Source of the DNA: Camarhynchus parvulus
Lineage: Eukaryota > Chordata > Aves > Passeriformes > Thraupidae
NCBI RefSeq assembly: GCF_901933205.1
Contig: NC_044572.1
Span: 89,680,965 to 89,744,964 of the forward strand
Reading direction: 5' to 3'
DNA length: 64,000 nucleotides
Shown piece by piece: positions 54,201 through 64,000 of this stretch. The notes under the pieces were generated by a model that was not told the origin of the DNA, did no database searches, and was given only the letters and a program-made list of their open reading frames with translations. How positions within the stretch are numbered: position 1 is the stretch's first letter; each line of letters starts with the position of its first letter. The translations under genes were made by a program, and so were the position numbers.

Positions 54201-55071
54201 AACATATTCAGAAAATAACTCATTTTTTTTAGTACAGGACAATTTTTACACTGACATAAAGTTATCTGTATGTATTTAAATAAAAACAATAGTGAAAGTA
54301 GCGCAATGGAAGAGACATTTAACCTGTGAATTGCAAGGTTATTTTTGTAGCTGTGTCCTGTCTAACCAGTACAGCACATGATTTATGGTCTCCAGCAGAG
54401 CTTCATCATCATTGTTCTCACTTTTATTTCCATCATAGTTAATTAAAGGGAAGGTCATTGTCACCTTATGTTTTAAACCTTCTTAACATAATATATCACC
54501 CTGGGTACGCTTTAATAAGGAGAACTGTGAAGGAATGCTGTTCCAGGAAAAAAACTTTGGAGCATAATCTATCCTGTTAACAATTACAATTTAGATTTAC
54601 ACATAATGAAAGTTAATAAGCAGACAGAATGAAGGCTACATCTTGATACTCATTCAAATCTTGATTAATTGGCTGTGTGATCTCATGGAATAAACAGTAG
54701 TATGATTTTCTTGACTTCAGGCATATGTATGTAGAGTGAGTTTCTAAAGCAAAGATCTTCCCTTGAAATAATTTTAGCATACAAAACACTGTGCCAGTTG
54801 GAAAGAAAAAAAAAAGAAGAGACAAAAAAGCAAAGCACATATTTTAAATATTACCAAAGAAATTTCTTTTGACATTAGATGTAAAAAATAAACCACCTTT
54901 AAATTTAAGATTGGCTCAGACAGATTACAAAATATTCAGACAATGAAGACAATGGGTCTTAACACAGTTTCAGTAGGTGTTAGCTTTCTTAAAATGCCTA
55001 AGGGAAAAATTCAAACTGACTTATAATTATCTCCTAAAGAAAACCAACTCTCTAAAACACACATAGATCTA

Positions 55072-55106
55072 GGGGGGGGGGAAATAATTTAAATATATAT
55101 TTAAAT
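55072..55106. repeat. G10 run adjoining a perfect 20-bp AT palindrome
   Basis: Ten G residues (55072-55081) are followed within six bases by ATTTAAATATATATTTAAAT (55087-55106), which equals its own reverse complement. The palindrome can extrude as a cruciform; the G run is a likely sequencing-length ambiguity. Confidence 0.9.
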
Positions 55107-55355
55107 CTTAACTCCAGAAGAGCTCAAAATATCTTCCGTGCTTAATCTATACTAAAAATTTGATAACTAGTATGCTGTTTATATAATTGGCCAAAATGTG
55201 GGCCAAATGTACATGGAAATTGGAGCTCCACAGCATTACTGTATTAGTACCAGTTGGGTACAGACAGTCATAGGAAAACTAAATGCTGAATTCATAGCTT
55301 CCCAAACTTATGTTCATTCTAGAAGACAAAGCTGATTTTTTATTGTAGCATTAGT

Positions 55356-55405
55356 GGACTGTATTACAAGCCCTAAAAGCGGACTGTATTACAAGCCCTA
55401 AAAGA
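55356..55405. repeat. Perfect 25-bp tandem duplication
   Basis: The 25-bp unit beginning GGACTGTATTACAAGC and ending TAAAAG plus one base occurs twice head-to-tail with essentially no differences, implying a recent event. No gene is interrupted. Confidence 0.9.
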
Positions 55406-56990
55406 GGCAATGCACACTTTTGTCATTTGCATGTATAGTGCCTCCTGTCCTCATGCTGTAAACACAGCAGACTTGAACTTGCCTTTATGGACACATCTTG
55501 CCTAGCTGGAGGCAAGTTTGTACCTGTCCAGGTAAATCATGGACCAATCTGTCTACTGATCACTAAAAATTTGGATCCAGACTTGAAAATCTTGCTTATC
55601 TGGAATTGCTAATTTTGACTTCCTTACTATACAAACCAAAACTTCTCCATCAGTGGAGAAAGCAACTTGTCTCTATGGGATTGAAACCATACCGATCCAG
55701 GACCTCCTCATCATCGGTGCAGTGCTTCCACTACTGCCTCCAGTATGCATCTCTGACATGCTAATATACTTTTAGATAGTGGTTCTAAGATTTGAACAGT
55801 GCCTCAGTGGTTTGAGGAGTCAGAAAACAAATTCATGGTTGGCCTGAGATATTTTTATCAATCTCTTCCAATGACTTAGTTGGAAACATCAAAAGAACAG
55901 CTAACAAATGGTCACTTGGACAACTTGCCTTTGACACCAGCAACACTTTCAAAAGTACATCTCTCCAGACCCCAGAAATAGAATATTAACACTCTTTGGA
56001 GACAATAAAAGTATGCTATCTTCCTATTTGTCTTGACTTGTCTTCTGGCAGCATTATTGAAAGCTCTAGTTGTCTGAGATAGAGACCTGTGAGCAGTTCC
56101 ATGGAAAAATCACAGATCAGGTATAGAGAGTATGAAAGAAAGACACTATACACTCAGCACCATGCTCAGAAAATTGTGGCACTTCAAGACAAACATATTA
56201 GCGTCTTCATGCAACAACAAACTCATTCATGCAGGTGCAGAATGTTACTGTGTAATTGTGTGGGAGGGTGGGTTAAATACTGTACGCTGTATTCAATCAC
56301 CATAGAAGTACCCTTCACTCTTAATACTCTGATGCAAAATTCTGCTTAAACACCAACAAATAATTTTGGCCAATAGCATTAATAATTTACTGCAACAGTG
56401 TTGATCTTTACATCTCACCTGTGATCATTCATAGCCAGCTCCTCAGGAACTCCAGACACAACATTCTTCTTTCTATGGAGCAGCCGAAAAGCAAAACAGT
56501 GAAGTGAGTAAGGATGAATTCAGCTCTTAAGATTCCTCATAACCAGTTGTTTGACTTAGTCTACTGTGAAGTTCTCAGTTGCATTTATTAGAGCAGTTCA
56601 TTTTGCTTCAGAACAGAAGTTTGCCTCAAAGCCTAAAACCAATGTTAGTACTTTAAATATCCAACCAGAAAAATGCAGCAAAAGACACCTCTCACCATAT
56701 GCATTCATAAAAGGAAGAACCCTGGCCACAAAACATAATCCACACTACACTGGAATTGCTGGAAACCTGAAAAAACAACCAGATGTTGTTCATGTTTCAG
56801 GCCTTCCAATTCTATTTAATTTATGTCAGTTGTTGTATGAAAGGAGATGTTTAGCAAAAGAATATCTTTTGCATAAACAGTGTATTGCTTTAGCTCCATA
56901 TGAGATGTGAGGAGACTGCTTAAATTTTGAGGCCTTAGAACTTCTCTCTTGATACTAGTTTTAGCGGTCTTAAACATTTAGGTAAGTCAG

Positions 56991-57225
56991 AAAAAAAAAA
57001 AAAAAAAGAGAAGAGAAGAGAAGAGAAGAGAAGAGAAGAGAAGAGAAGAGAAGAGAAGAGAAGAGAAGAGAAGAGAAGAGAAGAGAAGAGAAGAGAAGAG
57101 AAGAGAAGAGAAGAGAAGAGAAGAGAAGAGAAGAGAAGAGAAGAGAAGAGAAGAGAAGAGAAGAGAAGAGAAGAGAAGAGAAGAGAAGAGAAGAGAAGAG
57201 AAGAGAAGAGAAGAGAAGAGAAGAG
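56991..57225 (+). repeat. A17 followed by (AAGAG)44 pentanucleotide array
   Basis: Seventeen A residues (56991-57007) lead into 44 uninterrupted AAGAG units (57006-57225, sharing two A residues with the run). The array is a pure purine tract of 220 bp on the plus strand and ends at AAATAATGG. The reverse strand, (CTCTT)n, creates a spurious 164-codon frame with an LLFSS repeat. Starting at an A-run suggests origin from a retroposon A-tail, but I recognise no retroposon body upstream. Perfect purity suggests recent expansion; such polypurine tracts can form triplex (H-) DNA. Confidence 0.97.
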
Positions 57226-57837
57226 AAATAATGGCCTTGATGCCAAAATACCGCTGAAAAAACCTGTATTTCTATTACACATTTGGCAAGTCTTCCGACC
57301 TCCCATTAAGGAAGGTGTGTGCAACTCACTGTGCCAGCTCTGCCTGACAAACAAAGATAAACCTGGCCCGTACTTTAGAAGCTCCTGCTGACTAACATGT
57401 TGAACATAGAACTTACACCTTCTTATCAAACCTGAACTAATTAGCTAAATACTAGCTGCATGAACCTTCTTGGGTCTTCATCCACACATCAAAGATCCAT
57501 AATTGTTATAACCTTCACATTTCCTAATGGCTTTGCACTCCTCTTTGAGCAAAGCATTTTCAGGGGTTCTCCATTATCCTCTTTTCCTCCCCCTAGTTGG
57601 CACTAATAGGAAAGACAGAAAAGATGACCTATATTTGCTTTGTGCAATGACCTGCACTCCCTGTCCCTTCACAAAAACTGAGGCACTGGAGGTGTCAAGC
57701 AGTAAGATGAAGGATCTTTCCAGGCATGGAGGCTGCCACTTCTCTCTTCTGATAGTACCCAGAGCAGAGTCCAAAATCAGAGTTATGCAACATGTCAACT
57801 CTGACAGAGAGACATTATGTTAGCAAACACAGAGTCT
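57226..57837. other. Unassigned DNA between microsatellite and CR1
   Basis: This 600-bp stretch has no recognisable gene. A 98-codon plus-strand frame at 57527-57823 is unrecognised and overlaps a minus-strand frame of similar size, as expected of chance frames. It directly abuts the CR1 copy on the right. Confidence 0.55.
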
Positions 57838-58261
57838 GTCTCTGAAGGAGAAGCGGTCTTATGAGGAGCAGCTGTGGGAACTGGGGTTGTTCATCCTGGA
57901 GAAAAGGAAGCTCAGGGGAGACCTTACTGCTCTCTACAACCACCCGAAAGGAGAGTGTAGCCAAGTGGGTGTCAGTTTCTTCTCACAGGTAACAAGTGAC
58001 AGATGAGAGGAAATAGCCTTGGTTGTGCCAGGAGAGGTTTAGATTGGATATTAGGAAAAAATTCTCCAGGGAAAGTGTTGTTCAAGCATTGAAAGAGGCT
58101 GCCCGGGGAAGTGGTGGAGTCCCAGTCCCTGGCTGTGTTCAGAATACATGTGGATACAGCACTGAGAACATGGTTTAGTGGTAAACATGATGATGATGAT
58201 GGTGGTTGGACACCATAATCTTAGAAGTGTTTTCCAATCTTAATGATCCTAGGATTCTACA
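57838..58261 (+). mobile_element. CR1 LINE, 5'-truncated 3'-end fragment
   Basis: The plus strand follows the CR1 3' region in order. It shows 'gaggagcagctgtgggaact' and 'cctggagaaaaggaagctca' (about 57877-57914), then 'agattggatattaggaaaaa' (58042-58061), 'ggctgcccggggaagtggtg' (58099-58118) and 'gaacatggtttagtggt' (58166-58182). It ends in 'gatcctaggattctac', a variant of the terminal ATTCTATG-type repeat. The reading frames of the element lie upstream and are missing, so this is a dead 5'-truncated copy. A (GAT)n tract at about 58187-58203 has grown inside it. It is the opposite orientation to the copy at 3.1 kb. Confidence 0.95.
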
Positions 58262-60994
58262 CAGCCACGTAAATTCTTGTTTTCAGCTCATCTGAATTTT
58301 GCTGGCACAGATTTGTTCTCGTGGCAAAAAAAAAGTCTCCTTTTTAAGCAGTTTTGAACAAGTTTACAAGGTTCACTGCCTACACACTTGACAAAATTTT
58401 AGTACTTCCACTAACCTGCAATATCCAATCAACCCTGATACTGATTATCCAGTAACAGCTCCAGCTTGTCTTCACAATGACTCCTGAATGGTTTCTCAAT
58501 GCAAAATATGTAAATGAGAGAGATGTCTGAAAAGAGAGCCCTTGGGATCCCCCCTCATACTGCAACTGTCCTCTACTCAGGTGAGCAATCCCCTTAGCAG
58601 CATCACCCCTCTCCTGACACCTGGCAATAATTCCAGCTACATTACAAAGGAAGTTCATTAGAAAGGAACAAGCAATTGAGAATGTAGTAATGCAGCAGTT
58701 TGAGCCTTTAGAAGCAGCAGTGGGACAGATAAGAGGAGGTCTTCTTAACAGCTCTTCCAAATTCCGTGGCACCATCCAAGCCTCTTTTGCCTCCTCCAGA
58801 AATTAGACAACTAAATATCAGCTATCTTAAGGAAGACCTGTCCAGGTGGTCATCAGCAGCAAGAATGGGCTAAAATAGAAACTGTAAGAAAGGTGAGTCC
58901 TAATGTGCCCTAATTTATAGTGGAGAAAAGCATGAGTTTTTTGGCCTCAGGGACTTGGAATCTTTACTTGACAATGGTATTTAAAGTGACAGATGATTAC
59001 CCAGAGATGGAAATAATGTGACATTAAAATATTCCCCAAGAAATAGAACATTTGATAACCTAGCTCAAGAAACCCACTCCAAAATAATAATAAAATAAAT
59101 TAATAATAATAATAATGATCATAAAAGTCAGGCTGGCTTGTGGGGCAGCATGGAAAGTCTGGTTAAGTAAAGCTAGTGAAATGACCCTATGTCTAAGAGC
59201 AAGATCCACTCTTAATGCCTAACAAAGCCACTTAAGGATTGGGTAAATGAAATCAGTAATGAGACTCACATAGGAACCACACTGAATGAACTTCACTTAC
59301 TGACATGCCTCCATATCCCTGCTATGAAAGAGCTCATGATCAATGCTGTATCAGTAGCTGTATATCAGTCTACAGAGACCCAATCTCACATTATAAATAC
59401 CCATAGATTCTTACTTAATAACCAAAAAAAGCACACTCACGACATACTGATGACCTTCATAGGTAGCAAACAAATCTTTGTACCCCCTAAAAATTATGGC
59501 AGTTTTCTTCCCCCAGTCCCTCACCCTCAAAGTACACCTTTTTCTATTTTCTCTCAAGACTTAGGAAATTCACACTCTTCGAAAGTACAGACAGAGAGTT
59601 CTTCAACACAGACAAAATATCACCTGTCAAAAAGCCCCCACATTTTCTATATTTTTATGGTTTAAAATATGACAACAATGCCGCCTATTAATAGTCTGAG
59701 ACTGTATTTACACGATTCTTTAATTTATCCTGATTGTTAGGTTACAGAAATCTAGCTGGTCTCACAATTGTCTGCCAATTCAGCATGCCCCTCTCCAATG
59801 TGACTGATTTGCTGAAGAAAAAAGTTAAAATTGTGAAACAAGTTCAATTCTCAGCATTTCACAATGGGATTAGAGAATAGCTAGCAATAAAAAATATATA
59901 CATTTCAAGCACTGTTTACTATTTATATCTTTATAAATCATGTATAGTATCCTGCTCTATTCATATTTTTACAGCATAAATTACGTAGGTGACAAGTTGT
60001 GACAGTCATACAAAATCTGATTTTATGACATTTTTCCACTTGCTGTCTTTGGTATTAAAAAAATCAGGTTAATGTCATTCTGCTTTGTATTTATAGTTCC
60101 TATAGAATGACATGGAAAAATTTCAGAGTAGGTTAGTCACATTGATATGCATTTGTTTTCCTACATAACTGAGACTGCTTACATATAAAATCGGTAAATG
60201 TACTGTAATCCATGTCTCAGCAAGCCAGTGCTGCTTATACTAATTCATATAAAAAATCTTGTATACTAAGAAATGTCTATAAATATTCTCTTTGGGATTT
60301 CTAAATTCACCTGCCTCTTTAAAAACTATTGCTGTTTCTCAAGTGACTGAATAGAAAACACACTGAAAATATAAAGGCCTATTTTTCCTCCCCTCAAAGC
60401 AATCATCATTGTGACTTGCTTTAGTGAGAGTAGGACTACATAAAAGCTTTCTAAGTGGACGTAATTTACAAATCAAGACTAATCAGTTAACATTTTTCTC
60501 TGACTTCCCCAACAAAATCCACCCTCCTGAAAAAAAAAAAGGAACACCAGCAAACAACATTAATTGCCTCATATACTAGAAAATATACAATATTCCTTAT
60601 GCTGCCAACACCTCCATAATAACAAATTCAGGCACACACTAAATAAACATTCAATTTTATTGCTTACAATATGGCAAGAAACACACCCTGTAGATTCTTC
60701 AAATTATGGCAAAAAATTATAGAGAAAGTTATGATGTAGTTGTCTGGCAAACCTGAACAGCTTTCTTGTTCTCAGCACAAAATTGGAAAGAAAACTATTT
60801 CAGGGTCTATTCAGAGTTAGCTAAACAAAAGACAAGAACTCCTAAGAAAAAATAAATACCTTTACATTTGCTTTTCACACTGCGCTGGTTTAGCACAGAT
60901 GGTGATTGACCAAAATTTCAGTTATTACACAATAGGATGTCCCTGCACATCCTAAAAAGGAAACATGCAACTACTTTTTGTCAAAACTGTTTCC
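58262..60994. other. Unassigned DNA, no gene seen
   Basis: The first 600 bp (to about 58880) is relatively GC-rich and contains a 131-codon minus-strand frame (58380-58775) that matches no family I can name; being next to a CR1, it could be part of another eroded element. The remainder is AT-rich. A simple AAT tract at 59081-59116 is listed separately. Confidence 0.5.
59081..59116. repeat. Imperfect (AAT)n microsatellite
   Basis: Runs of AAT units are interrupted by AAAAT and AAATT variants, ending in five clean TAA/AAT units. Confidence 0.9.
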
Positions 60995-61026
<32 letters not shown>

Positions 61027-61074
61027 TTATTTTATTTTATTTTATTTTATTTTATTTTATTTTATTTTATTTTA
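60995..61074. repeat. Compound (TTA)10(TTTTA)10 microsatellite
   Basis: Ten perfect TTA units (60995-61024) switch abruptly to ten perfect TTTTA units (61025-61074). On the minus strand it reads (TAAAA)10(TAA)10, the form expected of an A-rich retroposon tail whose body would lie to the right. No such body is recognised in the next few hundred bases. Confidence 0.96.
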
Positions 61075-64000
61075 TTAGGGTAATTTGAGGCTTGTTTTCT
61101 TCTGCTTAGTTTTAGGAGGATTTATGAATATTAGGGGGAGTTGTTTGTTTGTTCTTTTTCTAGTTATTAATATTGCCAGTCCATAATGCACATTACCCCG
61201 TATAATGCATGATATCCCCCAATCTGGAATGAAATTCCTGTTCCTTTTGCCCTGTGAAAACAAACAAAAGTTAAGGTTCCTGTGCTAGCAGGGTTTTATG
61301 GCTAATTGTCAAAAATAGGGTAGGTGAGAGGAACTCAGGATAGAACTCCAAAGGATCTGTAGCATGAGGTAAAAAAGAAACATATAAACCCTTCTCACTA
61401 GCAGAAGGTTACAGAATCATTTCAAAATTAGCCCATTAAATATAGCACACTTTTTTTTGAGGTTCTTAGACATTGTTTAACTGTAAATAGTTCCTGAAAA
61501 ATAACTTAATATTTTTAATAATTTTTTAATAAACCTGAAATACCCAGCACTACAGTAGCATTTTTATCTCTACACCAATGCATTGTTTAAACTCATCTGT
61601 ACACATCTTTTCCATTTCAATTTTTGTCCTAAAGCCATAAGGCTGTTTTTTAGGCCAATGAAATATTTCTCAAGTAACTGCATGAAGGCAAAATTCATTG
61701 CTTAACAAACGCTACTAACCTTTTATGAAACAAATCATTTATTATGTTGTAAAAATTGCAAGGTGTTTCTTGTATCTCTCGTTTTCCATGGCCAAAGAGC
61801 ACTCTGATGGCATGCTCTAAGGGAGCTTGCAAAGGTACAGGCACACGCAAAAACTTCTCCAGTGATGGGAGACCAAAAGATAAGATCTTTTACAAATCTA
61901 TGCTGCTTTACTGTAGGCTTTTCAATATGCCTCAGCAAAGAACCCTTTTTAAATCTTTCAACAGGTTATTTCTGCCCTTTCATTTCAGCCAATGCAATTC
62001 CAGCCCTCCCAGCATGTTTTTCAGAGAATGTGCTGGAACATATCTAACAGCACACACCACTGTGTTTTTTAGAAGACAGTCCCTACTGAGTAAGTAAGTA
62101 CCTGGGAAGAAATGCATTAAGTAAATGCAAACGAAACTAGTAATGACTATGCAACATGTTAATCTGAAAGAACTACTATCAATATCTCATGTTAATTCTG
62201 TCTCAGAGGAGCACCTTCTTGTATGACTACCATATGCTTTTATCCTTTAAAAATGTCTAGTCTCTCTAGTGCCTATTAGAAGGATTTCTCCCAGGCCTTG
62301 TGATCATGTTTCAAACCACTTATACTCTTGGACAGCCAAGGGACTGCATTTGCTCTATCAGAAACCTAATGCTGAATACTCAATACTTCAATGTGTCAAA
62401 TTTATGTGTGAGCATGAATTAAAAAGCACCAGGCAGTGAACTAGCAAAACGTCAAGGCAAACACTCAGCACTGCTCCAATCTAATACATGTATCTCTGTC
62501 AAGTTGCCATCTTTCATTGGTTCAACACCACATTACACATCCCAAAATCCACAACATACTGCATTGGCTCTATAAATATTTCATCTTCATTATCTTTAAA
62601 TAAGACTTAAGTAAAAATTAGAAAATTATATTTCAATTATGTCAGTTTTGAAAATGGAATTTGAACAGCACTGATCCTTTTTTCTAACTTGAAATCTGTT
62701 AGGAATTCATTTTCTATTTTCAGGAGTTGGACAAGAAAAGAATACAACAGAATCTCCATAACTAAAACTGTCATATTTTGAGATGAATAACCAAGCCTAA
62801 GCATTATGTAAGTATGTAGATACTCCCCCCAAATTCTTGCTGTGTTACACACACCTCATGCACAGTGTTTCCTAGAGTTTTCCTCTGTCTTTCATTGAGC
62901 ACCACATAGTTTCCTGTCCCAGCCCCAGTCTAAGCACAAAAGGAAAGATTCAAAATTTTCTTCTTTTCTTTACTGTGCAAGTGCTTCAGTCATGTCCCCT
63001 TTCATGTTGGTTCTAGACACCAACCTTTCAGGCCTGGGGTGTGTGATTTCTGGCAGAAAGGAATACACATGGCAGAAAGAGCCTCTCCCCCACTCCACAT
63101 GGAGGGCATGAAATCCAGGCAGTCAGCAAGAGTTTTGTCTGCCAGGCCATGATTTCACACAGCATGTCCACAGTTGAATGACAGACACAAAAGAACTTGA
63201 AAAGTGCTATGCTCTTAAGATAGATGTCACGGCTGACAGTTATGGTATGGAGCTGTCAGCTGGGAGCAAAAACACATTCACTGCCTAAATATTATTCTCC
63301 CTCTCCACCCCAGGGCTGGTACCGCCCAACTTTCAAATAACTGCAGGCCAAGATTTGGTGCTTAAGGAACGATTCATGAAAACCCATATCTTCAGTCAAT
63401 TCATTCCTTTCCATAGATCACCTCTTCAAGTTTTGTGAGCTCTAGGCTAAAATTACAAGTTTGGAGCATGCTTTGTCAAGCTTGTGCTGATCAAGGGAAC
63501 TGACAACATAATTGTTTTATCAAGATGAGTATCTATTTGATGTTCTTTTAAGATTCTGCCCAGCTGGACTGCTAAGCAGAAATTTATGAGGTTTTAGAAC
63601 AGATGTAACAAGGTTTAGAGCTATGGGGATCCTCTTCTTCCTCCAGATGTACATGTACTCATGTACAAGAGTTTCATATTTAGTTTCATCTTTCTCTCTC
63701 CTTTTTCCCCCCCGCCTACCCATTTCTTGAGCTGATAATGCCATGGACATTTTAATTAATCCACAAAATGCCTAAAATAATTTAATATGTCTTCAGCAGT
63801 GAGGGACTTAAAAAATTATAGTACTTTAAAGTACTTTGAGGCCTACAGTTTATTGTTTTAGACCATAGTTATCCCCTAAAGGTGCTAGCAAATTGCATAA
63901 CCTTAACATCTACCAATATGCAGAATGCATGAAAGGAAAGCAGTAATTTATGTTCCTAAAAATAAATACAGACTATTTAAACTATTAGGTAAAGTGTATT
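61075..64000. other. Unassigned AT-rich DNA, no gene seen
   Basis: No exon or transposon is recognised. The block at about 61740-62060 has overlapping open frames on both strands (61735-61938 minus, 61756-62097 plus) and low simple-repeat content, so it might be another conserved element. The segment 62870-63340 is moderately GC-richer. A C7 run lies near 63708-63714. Nothing else can be supported. Confidence 0.5.

Larger units (their letters stand above)
49541..56990. other. Unassigned AT-rich DNA, no gene seen
   Basis: Listed separately are paired octamers at 50700-50716, an 18-bp-period duplication at 51193-51223, a G10 run with an adjoining palindrome at 55072-55106 and a 25-bp tandem duplication at 55356-55405. 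A 10-bp duplication TTGCTGGCAC is at about 50468-50487. A minus-strand 94-codon frame at 49578-49862 is described in the findings. A 114-codon plus-strand frame (56566-56910) starts at GTG and is unrecognised; it lies just before the A-run at 56991. Confidence 0.5.

Noticed and set aside
54295..54350. tRNA-like box A (tagcgcaatgg) suggesting a tRNA or SINE head
   Set aside because: There is no box B (GGTTCGANTCC-like) at the right spacing and no cloverleaf can be drawn; the spacing also does not fit MIR.
56979..56988. Perfect-looking splice donor (TAG|GTAAGT) downstream of a 114-codon frame
   Set aside because: The open frame ends about 70 bases earlier and starts at GTG; isolated donor consensus words are frequent in 64 kb.
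56935..57429. 164-codon minus-strand open frame, the longest in the window
   Set aside because: Most of it is an LLFSS repeat produced by translating the (CTCTT)n strand of the AAGAG microsatellite; a 5-bp unit repeats every 15 bases and avoids stops. No non-repeat domain is present.
1..64000. Endogenous retrovirus or LTR element
   Set aside because: I looked for paired terminal repeats, primer-binding sites and retroviral protein motifs; none was recognisable. A few GC-richer segments (23.6, 37, 41.8 and 58.6 kb) could be eroded LTRs but show no supporting structure.
1..64000. CRISPR array, operons, riboswitches or prokaryotic terminators
   Set aside because: The sequence is vertebrate nuclear DNA by its CR1 content, CpG depletion and lack of dense coding frames; hairpins found are not in transcription-unit contexts.

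Overview
The window looks like avian nuclear DNA from a gene-poor, AT-rich tract: either intergenic or the inside of a very large intron. The bird assignment rests on two CR1 LINE 3'-end fragments with the characteristic avian CR1 tail. One is on the minus strand at about 3089-3495 and one on the plus strand at about 57838-58261. Detectable repeats are otherwise sparse, as is usual in birds. I cannot name the species or the locus.

I find no protein-coding gene, no convincing exon, no rRNA or tRNA gene, no CRISPR array and no prokaryotic feature. The open frames are short, up to about 165 codons, and the longest is created by a pentanucleotide microsatellite. Many open with a non-ATG codon. 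None has a protein family I recognise, and few stand out from what AT-rich DNA of this length would give by chance. Every stretch is therefore annotated as repeat, candidate regulatory DNA or unassigned sequence.

Layout: 1-3088 is AT-rich unique sequence with one exact palindromic POU-dimer (MORE) motif. A minus-strand CR1 follows at 3089-3495. From 3.5 to 17.3 kb the sequence is unassigned, with a possible relic repeat near 10.0 kb and a long pyrimidine tract near 14.35 kb. At 17313-17443 lies a striking 131-bp foldback with 59/61-nt arms and an 11-nt loop. A purine block with a G-quadruplex motif sits at 18.65 kb, a (TTG)10 at 19.54 kb and a (TA)14 at 25.98 kb. The minus-strand 3' tail of an old dispersed repeat is at about 26.45-26.54 kb. 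From 34 to 50 kb several blocks look like conserved non-coding elements. The best is about 39.04-40.32 kb, where CpG is locally retained. The second is 49.08-49.54 kb, with octamer and homeodomain core motifs. Near 57.0 kb an A17 run leads into 44 perfect copies of AAGAG. The second CR1 follows at 57.84-58.26 kb, then a compound (TTA)10(TTTTA)10 at 60995-61074, and AT-rich unassigned DNA to the end.

If the conserved-element reading is right, the window is a regulatory landscape for a distant gene, punctuated by old transposon debris and young simple repeats. The items most worth checking are the 17.3 kb foldback (MITE relic or hairpin RNA), the 39-40 kb block and the pure AAGAG array. No new multi-gene system is visible.
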